DNA from: Lethocerus indicus
Lineage: Eukaryota > Arthropoda > Insecta > Hemiptera > Belostomatidae
Length of the DNA: 64,000 bases
NCBI GenBank assembly: GCA_019843655.1
Contig: JACDQD010000102.1
Coordinates: 753,501-817,500, forward strand
Direction of reading: 5' to 3'
Positions within the stretch are counted from its first letter, which is position 1. The number at the start of each line of letters is the position of its first letter. The notes beneath the pieces were generated by a model. The model was not told the DNA's origin. It searched no databases and saw only the letters and a program-made list of their open reading frames with translations. The translations under genes were made by a program, and so were the position numbers. Positions 36,593 through 47,463 of this stretch are shown one piece after another.

Positions 36593-38980
36593 TCATTGAA
36601 TAATGTCATCTTTATCTTTACTTGTAATATTCTGATTCGCTTGGTCATTTTCAAACTCTACAAAATCATCAAAAATACTAGGCCATGCTTCTGTATCATC
36701 GTAAGTTGATAAATCGTTTCCTACGGCCTCAGAAAAATTAAGAAACATGTTCCAAGTGTCACGTGGTACCCCTCTTATATGTTGATGTGATTCAAGAAAA
36801 TGTAACCACCTTGTTAATATTGGAGGTTCTCTAACAGAAAAAACAAGCTTCCATAAAACTATGGCCATGTCAGAAGGCAGTATTCGCTGACCAGATGAAG
36901 AATCAAGGCCAAATCGGAATGTGAATCTATACAAGTCCTTAAAAACATCTGGATTTGAGCTAACTTGATTGGCAATTTCAGGAAGTTTGGCTTGAATGCC
37001 ACGCAGACTGTCAACACACATAGCTCTACATCCATTCACAAATTCTTCCCTGGTGAACCTACACATTTGTGCTGCATCAAATTTCCATGCCAGCAAAAGC
37101 ACTTTGAATTCATCTGGTGAGAGGCACAAATCAGAACATAGTCTCTCAATACCTTCAGCCAATATACATTCTTCCGAATTGTCCTTATATGATTCAAACA
37201 GTGCATTTATTTTAGTTTCAGACACTGTTTTACCAATTCTGACATCAGTGTTCTTGCCAACTGAAGGCATACGTGGATAAAAAGTACGAACACTTCGTTC
37301 TCGACTTAGGGATGTTGCAGTAGTTGTAGTTGTTGTTGTTACAGAGATAGGTTCTAAAACACTATTCCCATTAAGTGCAGTTAGACATTCACCTATGCTC
37401 CCCTCACATGCTACTTCTGAAAAAAATTAACATGTACAAATGTAATTATTAGTATCTTTTAGTGTATGAATTTAAGAGTGCCTGAATAATATCTTTGATA
37501 AAAGTAAGGTTTATAATTAATTCATTCATGAGGACACAAATTTCTGAAACATTTCTTTTCAGAAAGTACAAATGGAAGAACAAAATGCAGGAAATAAAAT
37601 TATGCACAATCTTAGCCCAAACTAATAATAATTTGTCAACAATTTAAAAATACTGCAACAGAGAAATACATATAATATCGATGTCATGATAACAGTTGCA
37701 AAACATTTAATGTTGTAAAATTCATCTAAATGTAAAAGATTTGGTTGGAATATATAAACTGTTACATTAGAACAACTATAATTTAAGTTAGACTGAATAG
37801 ATGTAAATAATTTACTGTGAAAAAATGTAATTCCAAACTCGGTATCCATTTTTAACTCAGCATATAATCTATGCATAAATTATAAAGTAGAATCAAGCAT
37901 AATTCAACAGAATGGCAATATTATAAAAGTATTTTATATTACAAAAAAATATCCTTTTTATAGAATGTGTGATATAAAATATAAATCTGTATTAATTGTT
38001 TGCTGCCAGTGTTTCAGCAGTTATGACCTAAACATTTAAGCAGACTAATTAAGAGGTAAGAATTATTGACTCATAAATAGTATTTTATTTTATTATAGAA
38101 ACTATCAATATAATGGTCTCATGAATGTTCAATGAAATACCTCAATCAAATGAAGCAGAGGTAATTTTAATTAAAAATATAAAAGAATAATAAAGAAATG
38201 ATAAAACATGATTTAAAAGAATTATATATTTTCATTAAAAATGTTATTAATAAATGGTTAAAGAAGATTATGAAAATTTAAACATAAAAACTTGATAATC
38301 CCATAAGACCTGTTGTTTTGTTTATGTTTTTGTTATGATAAATAAATTTAATGTATGTACATTAGAATTATTTTGCTGAAATTTTCCTGTATTGACACTA
38401 AAATAAAAAATATCAAATTTTCCACCTAGGTAAAAATAAAAAATGAGCAAATTAAGTTTACTATAATCCAGAATCAATGAGTGTTCATGAGTGAATCATT
38501 AGTTATTTATATAAAACAATTTCAAGAAACTGTCGACAAGTTCTATATAATGTTTTATTCTTATTGAGTAAAGATAGTATTTAATAAATAGTTACTTATC
38601 TCTAATTATAAACTCTAAGCAATAATTCTCCTTCACATTGTATAATTTATGTGTATCTATAACTAAAATGGGTGAAATGTATCATAATGTGAAATGTGCA
38701 TTCAGTAATGTTTATACTACAATCATACATTACACAGAAGTGTCACATAGTATATGAAAGATATATATTCTCATTCTACATTTAACAACTAATAACTTAT
38801 TATGACTAATTCATCAATTTAAATAAAAAAACTATCAACTGTGTAAGCAAAATTAATTAATATTATATTTCCTAGCATTAAATATAATTTAAAATATATG
38901 CACAGAAACTTACCCTCTTTATCTTTTTTATAAGTGGGCACAGAAGAGCGGCCCTTGTTGCGTGAGAAACAATTGCCCAT
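36593..38980 (-). CDS. DCUN1D3: DCN1-like protein 3 (DCUN1D3), cullin neddylation E3, N-myristoylated
   Basis: DCN1-like proteins act with RBX1 as co-E3s that help UBC12 transfer NEDD8 to cullins. Exons 38914-38980 and 36593-37416 join in phase (296 aa). The start reads MGNCFSRNK, a Gly-2 N-myristoylation site with adjacent Cys-4 for palmitoylation, the feature separating DCUN1D3 from its paralogues and holding it at membranes. A Thr/Ser-rich linker follows. The PONY/DCUN1 domain begins near KINALFESYKD, with FDAAQMCRFTREEF, LYRFTFRFGLD, LPSDMAIVLWKLVF, WLHFLESH and DTWNMFLNFSEAV. The acidic tail (YDDTEAWPSIFDDFVEFEND) is typical. The intron is about 1.5 kb. The ATG at 38980 has a good context (AAATGG). 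An overlapping out-of-frame upstream ATG lies in the 5'UTR just above it. Confidence 0.94.
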
Positions 38981-39218
38981 TTGTACAAGATTCTGTCAGA
39001 GGTCATGTATGCCTCCAGTGAAAAAAAGGGAGAAATACCTCTGGTGAATAAAGGTGAGTAGTGGGGGAGGATTTTGAAATTGTGGAGTACCTCCCCAAAA
39101 ACTTGATGATCCAATTTTTAAGAAAAAAAATAAACTGTTCTCTAAATTCAGTTCGTCACCATTCGGTACCGTTTATTTGGTACAGGTAAACTCCACGTAC
39201 GTATCTCGAACTGTCACA

Positions 39219-39541
39219 ATGTTTCGAACTTTCGGTACACATTTCTTGACATCTGAAGGGACAACGAGACGACCGAATGTAAAAAAGGTAATGCACAAGT
39301 CTTAGAAAGTTGCGAATAGGAAAACTGTCCTCGGGAATTAAACTTTATAATTTTCTTACAGTACAACAATAAGAAGGCCGCGAAGACGCCCGAATGCGTC
39401 CAAGGTTTCGCCGACCCCCAGCACCTCCGTATATCGTGTTGTTCCCCGTACCAAAACAATCACCTGGTGCCCATTAAATGGCTGACATTTCGAATGAGGA
39501 AGAAGGTTTTCATGAAAGCCAAAAAAACGAGGCCGTTCTAA
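39219..39541 (+). CDS. Possible 82-aa spliced ORF of unknown function
   Basis: ATG at 39219, exon 39219-39287, donor AAG|GTAATG, a 74-base intron, acceptor TTCTTACAG, exon 39362-39541, stop TAA. The join is in phase 0 and gives a strongly basic protein (MFRTFGTHFLTS at the start; KWLTFRMRKKVFMKAKKTRPF-type basic end). Local base composition is less AT-rich than its surroundings. I recognise no family. It could be a real small gene, perhaps mitochondrial or ribosomal from its charge, or an upstream ORF in the 5' leader of the large plus-strand gene. It starts about 240 bp from the DCUN1D3 start, in divergent orientation. Confidence 0.35.
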
Positions 39542-39799
39542 ATCTTTCGGATTTTCAAGTTCTAAACGTACTAAAGAAAGGCTAGAAAAGGAAATATGTA
39601 GAAAACGATTTTTCTGCAATTAATTAGTAGCTTTCGTTTTTCAAAGTCAGAAACGGCGGCGACGAAATACATTGAGCAGTGCCCAAGTAGGCCTGTAGGT
39701 ACACCGGGCATTAGTAGTGCTCGATTGGAAATGTGTAGTGACTAATGCTAAACGAGTGGTTCGTGGGTTGTTTTCAATTGGGATATTTGACAAACCAAG
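39542..39799 (+). promoter_or_regulatory. Possible noncoding first exon ending in a strong donor
   Basis: A less AT-rich stretch ends at a strong plus-strand donor (CCAAG|GTAAGG at 39799/39800). This fits a noncoding first exon of the gene whose coding starts at 47464, which would imply a 7.6-kb 5' intron. No transcript evidence is available. Confidence 0.3.
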
Positions 39800-42700
39800 G
39801 TAAGGATATTAGTTCTTACTAATATGTTTTAGCGTATGCGTAATTGATTTGACTTTATTTCAACCTGATGTGATTGTAGCCCGTGTTATAATACTGCCGT
39901 TGTCGCCATATTAAGGAAGAACTGAACTTTCAGTGTTCCGATTTTAAATGTGTGTTTTAGGCTCTTTAGGGTGCCGTTGATGTTTTGATTTCTGTGTTGC
40001 ACTAATTAAGGTTTTTGTTTTGCTGTTAGGTCAAATTAGAAATCGGATCGTGGACTAAATTAGGAATTCTTGACACCGGTCTTTATCTTCCGGTAATTTA
40101 CTTGTAATATCTAATTCCAGAGATCTGTTTCTCAAGAATTCAAATCTTTTGTCCCCATGAGAGGTAATTCAATTAATTAGTATAGTGTCTCTATTATTCG
40201 GGTCAGAAGATAACTAATGTTCTGTGGTTTTTAATATTAGGATTGTAAATTAATTCGTGTAATCTAACCATTAATACAGCAGATGTAATAAAACTTAATT
40301 GTTAGATAATTTATTAACTATATGTTGTTGAACTATAGTAGTGTCATCTTCCTTATTTATACAGTCTAATAATCTTCCTAGTGAGGTCATACATGAAAAT
40401 AGATAATTAACAATCACTTGTAACTAAGAAGATTGGTTCCTACATTTTGTTTGGGTGTTTTTAAAGTTAAATTGTTACTATTTTCTTAGTCTGTAATGAT
40501 TAATATATAGTTGCAATGAGTTGTTGAGTGAGTTGAAACAGTTAATGCAAGGAGCTCATCCATTGGGCATTTGTATTATTAATGAAAATAATTTTCATAT
40601 TACATAAGATTAGTTCTATACAAAATATAAAAGACAAAAGAATGAAGTGACAAGTTAAAAATATTACAGAGCTTTAAATAATTTCTGTTCTTATTATATA
40701 TTTGAGCCAAAGTTCATTTGTGTTCTTGAAGAATGAGAGAATATAGTAAATTCAAGTTTTAGATTAATGTTAATATGTCAGTTTGTTATTTATTTTCAGG
40801 AGTTCATTTAACTAGAACCGCATTTCTTGTGCAATAGTACAGTTTTGATCTTGTATGTTTATATACTGGGTTCAGAACAAAAGTACATTGTGATTGTAAT
40901 GAAGTGTATTCAAAGCTGGTTTATTGATAACGTGGAAGTTAGATCATGGTCATCATAGGCATTGCTGTTATAATCTTATTTACAAATATTTTGGCCCATC
41001 ACTATGTTCAGATGAATTGATTGGCTATTAGAATGATGTTTTACAATTTACTTTAACATAAAAGAGAGCCCAGAATTGAAAATTAGCATGTTCTGGGTTT
41101 TATTGTATATATAATACCCAATTTGTGTTTGGCCACACCCAAGCCTTCTCAATAATATAATTCTTATTTTACAGAAGTTCAGTATATAATTCTTTAAAAT
41201 TACATATTAATTGAACTATTTAAAGCAACTATGTTGTGACAATTTTTTGCCATTGAATTTGTTTTAAAAACTAGTATGACTTACGCTCAGCAATACACAA
41301 TGTATTTATCAAGTATGTATGATTGATTGAGTGAATGATGTATTAATGTTTTATTTGATATAGTTCATGGCATCCATGGAAAGTAATATGGAGTATATTT
41401 TATGGAATTACAATTCCCACTGTTATCCATCTTTGTGTTTAATGGACATCAACATGTCGTATTTTTAATTTTGTTATTCTCGTTAGATATGTTTATAATG
41501 TGATTATTTAATTTTAAATTTGGGTTCAAATGGAGACTCCTCTTTGTTGGTGTTATACATTTTCAATAAGAAGAATATGATTTCTACCATGACTTTTTAA
41601 TCAATTATTTAATTTAGATATTTGTAGGGGTATTCAAATATGCCAATCAATGTTTGCTTAATTTGGTTGTATTTCGTGTTAATTTAGTATAGTTTGTATT
41701 CAATAACATTTAGTGAATTTCTGCCTCCCAGGGTTATAAAGAAACAATTATTATCAGAAAATAACATATTTATTCATTTGAAAAAGTATCAAAAATGTTA
41801 TTTTGGAGTAAAAATTGGTTATTTTGAAATTTCTATGACAATCATTTATGTGTTATTATTGTTATTTAAGCAGCATGAATGCTTTTCAATGTTATATGGT
41901 TTTACCCTTTCATTTTTGAGCAATTCAACTGTCAAGGAGGCATTTATTGGTTGCAGAAAACCAATGCATTCGGCTTAACAGGATTTGGATTCATTCCATT
42001 GTATAGTATTTCAAAAATTCCATTCCTGTGAGTGTGCTTCGTCGGAGGTTTTGAGCAGGATGCGTCCCACGTTAGCGTTTAGACAAATTGCAATAATATC
42101 TGCCGTTTGTACGAATGGAAAAAAATGCCGACAGACGATCGTGCGTCCGAAAAAAATCCGAGACGACTGTAAATAAATGTCCCAGTTTTCTAAATACTTG
42201 CCACAATTTAAAGCGTAGAAAAGCCATTGTTCGGTTTCTATAGCCCTATCAATACTACGCCGCCTAGAAAAATATTGATCGTCCCCGTTCATGGGGTACA
42301 TTTTTCAACTCCCTATGAATACCGAAATAATTAAAAAGTAAAAAAAATTCTAAGGCCATAAATAGCCAGAGTTTTATTCTAATTTAAATTTTTCGTCTTA
42401 TACTTTTGCCCCAGTTAGGAGGAACATTCAGTAATGTCTAGTAATTTTTATTACCGTTATTTTTTTTTCTTCATTTAACCATTAATAACTATACATTGTA
42501 ATGTTTTTTCTTTTGACAGTTTTAAGAATGTCACGTTTCTCTTTCGCGCGTAGTAGCCCTTGTTTTCCACGGAGAATTACATTTTATAGATACAATTATA
42601 GGATCTAATCTAATGAAAATGTAATCATTTTTTCAACTCAGAATTGACGGCAGGAACTATTTAATAAATTTCACATGAAATAAAAAACTCAATCTATTGC

Positions 42701-45700
42701 GTGTACGTACTATAAAATTTCAAACAAATAGCGAATTTGTTGACATCGAATATAGAAAGTAGTCAGTTCCTCGATTGTTCTTATCTATAAATAAAAATTC
42801 ATTTTTGGATTAATTTTCGCGAAGTTTACTGAACAACAGCATATTTCCATTTTTCTAAAACGCATTGCATCTCTTGAAATTTTAGAATGTCACAAAACGA
42901 TATTTTGTGATAACAAATTCTTTACTGTAACAATAATTAATTCATCGCCTTCTTCATCATATTATCCTCACAGTTTATGAAATTTATTAGGCAAAAAGAA
43001 CTGGTGATAGTTTACTTGTGCTTAAGTAGCAGAAGCTTGCAATTTTTATTTTCACCTTTTTAGAAGTGTAAATCGTACCGACACGTAGTAATGGGTTTTA
43101 ATTATATTTTTTCCGACTTTTAATTATTCTGTTTTGGTTTTCTAATCCCTATATTTATTTAATTCTTTTATTGATCGGTTAATGTCGTAAAGTTGGGAGA
43201 ATATCATGTAGTTTTAGTAAATAAAATTAGGTTTGAGGTTATAAGGTTCGTTTCCATTGGTTTGCCCGTTTATTAATTCGAGAAATATTTTTTTTGATAA
43301 AATGATGTTCCAGGTTGAAACAATAATTTTTTTAAGTGCGCTACGAACTGTTGTTATAAAGAACATTTTCATTAACATTTGAACAACAATCAACAACATA
43401 AACAATTCCTACTTTTGATTATTTTTAAGTTATTTTATTTTTGTTTCATATCAACTTTCATTGCTGACCTTTGTTTTGACCATTACCGTTAGGGCGGCTT
43501 ATAATAATCGACCAGTTAGATGATTATTTTGGTTTTTATGTTTAGGATATCATGTCTATTGAAACCCGAGGTCGAAAATTAGGGAAAACTATTGACGTTA
43601 GTTCAGAATACTAAAAGAATTGGAATCGGCGGTTAAATATACGCGCGATATTATGTGCGTACAGGACAATGTAACTGAAAACCAGCACCCGCAATGATGG
43701 AAATAGCAGATGCCACAAGAGGCAAATGGGAGACGTTCTTGGGGTGAATGACATTCCAAAAGGACTTTTAAAAGCACACCCGGATGTTATTGTAAGCTGT
43801 ATCCTCATGCAAGAAATGTATGTTAAAGTATGGTTTACAGAGTATACGTCTTCCAAGGCTAAAGGACTTTTATTTCCATCCTGAATCGCGTAATATTTGC
43901 TATTCATGGAGCAATTATAAGAGATCATTAATCATTGCCTTCAGATTAAGAAGTTTCTATATCTATATATACCCTACCCTGCAATCCATGGTATAGCAGG
44001 CAACTATGTACCTCGTCTTCTAGAATTTTTAAACGGAAGATCGGTGCCATCTTTTATACTCCACCCTCTTCCTCATGGTTGATATATTTATGAGGCCAGA
44101 GAACTGCAGGGAAGGTTAGCATAGCTGGAAGAACTCCATTTTGCTGGTAACATCTTTCTCTTAAAGTCAGGACACTAAGTTGAGTACATTTGAACCCGGT
44201 GTAGGATCAGTCTTCTTGTGTACTTGAAAACGCCTGGACTTTCCGAGACTTGAAAAGCAATTTGGCAAAGTCATAAAAAGGCTCCAAAACCTCTGAAACA
44301 TTCTGTGGATGTGGTGGCCTGACAGTAAAGACTAACTGCGGGCCCGCCCACCAGACTGAAGTGAGACGCGTATGTAAACACTCTCGGAACATAACAGGAC
44401 GTAGCCTCGGCTAGAATCCTCGGAAGACAGAGAAGACGTCCCAGAGAGAAGTGGATAACAACAGTGGATAAAGTGATGCAAAAGCGTTGGCCAGGATATA
44501 CAACAGATGCTTAGCGGAACTTTGCGCTGGTCATATTACATCTAAAGGAAACTTAACACTAACTAATAAGTGATTATTGCGTATTAAGAATGACTGCATA
44601 ACTAGTTCACCTTGACACATTGAGTCAGCCCTTAATTTTGTAATAGAATGTAAACTGTACCTATTCTGTTACGTTGATAACATTTAGTCTTTAATTCGTC
44701 ATATATCAAAAGTGGTTTTAATATATTCCGTTAGACGTAAGTTTCGAAGTCTAGCAGAAAGTGTTAGTTTCTCACTGTCGAAGTAAAAAACAAGTAGCTT
44801 CGGTTTTAGAGTATAGATCGAACTTAATGTACGGAGTACACTCGAACTGTACTAGGTTTGTATTGTACTTGCAACTTTTTATTTTCACCGTGTGTTTAGA
44901 ATTGTTATTGTTGTTGTGATTCTCAGCTTAGATACATTTTCGACACTATCTCCACGTGCTTTTCAGCGGTAATACACCATCATGGCTAGTTCACCAACAT
45001 CTCCCCTGACCCTAGAGTCCGCAAAACTTATTTATATGGGGGGGGGCAGCGTTACTTATTCTGTCTACAGCGGCTCCAAGAAGCGATTATGTTGCATTTC
45101 CCGGCAATTGTATTTTTCCACTTCGTTTCCTTCGATATCATACCTTTTTCTCACCCTCTCCTGTTTCTGGGTTCACGACAATTTATATACTGTTTACCAT
45201 ACTTACTGCGCTAGTGCAAGACTGCAATAACAATAAGAATAAAACATCTTTATTACGACTTTATGAATGAAGATTGATTTGATTTGGAGTAGTCTCAGAG
45301 TTCCGAACGTAATTAGCTACCCTATTTTTCTCTTGTAAATAAAAATTTACCTCATATGAAATGAATCAGTTGTTTTAAAATGTCTAGATTATTATAATAG
45401 TTACTTACTATATATATCCAATAAAAAATATATTTCATATATAATATATATTTTTCTGTGTAATGTATACTTAACTGTGGACAGTATGAAATGCAGGGAT
45501 GCCACTGAGGAACGAGACAAAACTCTCCCCTTCTTATTTCCCTCTCCCTCACTTTCCCTTTCTTTCTTAATTTCCCTCTCCTTGATTTCTTCCACTATCC
45601 ATATCGCTTACACAGCCGCGTACTCCATTCGATTTCTTGTTTTACTATTGCGTCCTCCCCTCCATTACACTGTTCCCGAACTAAAGTTGAGCCGAAACCA

Positions 45701-46942
45701 CTTGATCGTTAGTTGAACCAATCACTTCACAAATTTTGCTTCTATTACTTGTGGCAGACCACGTAAATTGGACGATGATCGGCCGGATTTTTGCGTACAT
45801 TGTAACTTTAATTGTATCGGAGACCCAAATAGAAAGGTTCTGCTGACCTATATTTGCAACTTCAGATCAATATCTGTGACCTTGCCAACTTCTTCCACGG
45901 AGATGTAACTCGATACATCAGTATCATCGGAATGAAGGTCGTCTGCTTAATAATTGCACTGAGAAAGTATTAGAGCTGTACATTCATTTTAAAAATTAAT
46001 ATTTAATAACGGATTATATTGTATTAACTATTGAATGTTTTTCTTGAATATTGTAGGTTAAGGTCAATTTTTTTACTCCCAGAGTAGAAAACGAATGTTA
46101 CTGTAGCCAGGGTTTATGATAAGGTTGGTATTTTCATTTACATTTGATATTAATTCCTGGAATCCTGGAATTAATTAAAATTGTTTGGAGAACAAAATTA
46201 ATTTTGAATAGAATAGAATGAAATATTGATAACTACATTTAAACACATTTTACTATAACTTTGTAGTATGAACAAGGATGAGTACTGATAAATGTATGTA
46301 TATCATCTGAAGACTTTCAGATATTTCATTAAAACCCTCTAATATTTAATAATAAAATATTTAGAATTTAGAACACTACTAAATATTAGAATATTTGCAT
46401 TTTATTCATGTTAATAGCTTAAACTCTAAATTGTTGTACTCAAACAGAATATTTGTTTGATATTCTTGGATAAAACCTGAACATGCTTTTTATTCCTTGT
46501 TGAAATTCCTTAAAATATATGTAAACTTGTGTTTATTATTTGTTCTCATTTTTGTAGAGTGTAAAAATTAATAGAATTAATTCATGCCTTGTTTTTCAAC
46601 CAATTTCTCAATTTTCTTCCTCAGTGACTACATTGTACTGAAATTGGCCTCATGACTTTCTGGAAAATTATTGCATTCTTTCTTCTATCAATTTAATTAA
46701 ATGGACATTTGTGTGTAAATTATCTGAATTTTGTATATAGATTTCATCAGGTTATATTGGATTCATAGTGAAGTTAGGACATATGTATGCATGTTTATGT
46801 ACAGTAGTAATTAGTTGGTGGCTACAACCCTCTTTCTGAAATCAGACGATTGGTGGATGTATATCCATTGTAAACAATTTGTGTTCTGTATGTATTCATT
46901 GGTGTATGTATATTTTAAAGCCCTTATGTAACTGCTTATTAT
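39800..46942. other. Long noncoding stretch upstream of the large membrane-protein gene
   Basis: About 7.1 kb without a supportable intact gene. Composition is uneven: AT-rich from 39800 to 42000, less so at 42000-42300, 43500-45200 and 45480-45950. The latter zones contain broken reading frames that look like old coding or mobile-element sequence. The ORF at 44982-45230 has a good ATG context but no recognisable sequence. Some noncoding first exons could lie here. Confidence 0.5.
44398..44514 (+). mobile_element. Possible decayed retrotransposon tail
   Basis: A 38-codon open segment reads GRQRRRPREKWITTVDKVMQ and stops. The pattern of basic GR.RR.RP followed by RW or KW and a helical acidic stretch resembles the C-termini of non-LTR retrotransposon polymerases. 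The match is short and by eye only. Confidence 0.25.
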
Positions 46943-47025
46943 AGTCTTCGAAGATATGACGTACAGTTAGTTGCTCCTGCAATGGTATCAGGAGCAGCTA
47001 ACTGTACATCATATCTTCAAAGACT
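46943..47025. repeat. Near-perfect foldback: 37-bp arms, 9-base loop
   Basis: Arm 46943-46979 is the inverted complement of 46989-47025 except for two C-A mismatches and one G-U pair. The loop is 46980-46988. The right arm belongs to the LINE-like reading frame that follows, so the left arm is an inverted copy of its beginning. Confidence 0.9.
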
Positions 47026-47225
47026 GTCTAGTCTTGGACCACAAGCGTGGAGCCGTTCCAATATCAGCAGATATGGTCAAGCTTTTCTCCAATGACACGA
47101 ACCTCTTACAGCCATTATCCTTCTTGAAAGATATAGGAATCTTTTCTTATATTTAAATTGTTCTAATTTATATTATGTGACTGTATTTTGTGCCCGTGGC
47201 CTTAGATGTGGATGCCAAAAAAATT
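46977..47225 (+). mobile_element. 3' tail of a truncated non-LTR retrotransposon (LINE)
   Basis: The plus frame reads QLTVHHIFKDCLVLDHKRG, then MVKLFSNDTNLLQPLSFLKD, IGIFSYI and a stop at 47154-47156. The order (LTV-H-I...C, hydrophobic, FLKD.GIF..I) matches the extreme C-terminus of insect non-LTR reverse transcriptases, where the segment around LTVxHILxxC is characteristic. A short 3'UTR-like stretch runs to about 47225. Everything upstream of the tail is missing. Established from family pattern memory, not a search. Confidence 0.55.
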
Positions 47226-47389
47226 GACATTTTGACATCAAAACATAGTTATGTGATAAATATCCCAATAAGGCATATAACTTTAAATGTATGCTTTTTA
47301 TCACTGGGCTCACTATGAAAAACTAGTTTGACCAAATACGCATTGATATTTACAAATTTCATGTGCAAATTGATTGCAGTTGCAGATTA

Positions 47390-47442
47390 ATGCTTCTGCC
47401 AGAATGGTGTATGATGAAATTGGAAGATTAAAAACCAGCTGA
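47390..47442 (+). promoter_or_regulatory. Two overlapping upstream ORFs in the leader of the large gene
   Basis: The exon carrying the main start begins at an acceptor near 47380 or 47386. It contains an upstream ORF of 13 codons at 47390-47431 and another of 12 codons at 47404-47442, in different frames. Both stop before the main ATG at 47464. The second ends 21 bases upstream of that ATG. They should reduce or condition initiation at 47464. Confidence 0.5.
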
Positions 47443-47463
47443 CCCAACTATTTGGGGCTAGCG

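Noticed and set aside
36996..37280. Plus-strand ORF inside DCUN1D3
   Set aside because: Antisense shadow of the neddylation-domain exon.
39214..39619. Two minus-strand ORFs near the DCUN1D3 promoter
   Set aside because: No family match and no clear splice link to DCUN1D3; the plus-strand spliced frame is the better explanation.
44982..45230. ORF starting MASSPTSPLTLESAK with a good ATG context
   Set aside because: No recognisable domain, runs through a G9 homopolymer, and no convincing donor follows. Left as part of the broken-sequence island.
45352..45716. ORFs rich in Arg/Glu or Ser/Leu/Phe on opposite strands
   Set aside because: Produced by a CT-rich low-complexity stretch.
46943..47025. 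Calling the foldback a conserved microRNA gene
   Set aside because: One arm is LINE coding sequence and I recognise no known miRNA seed, so it is reported as a repeat-derived hairpin instead.
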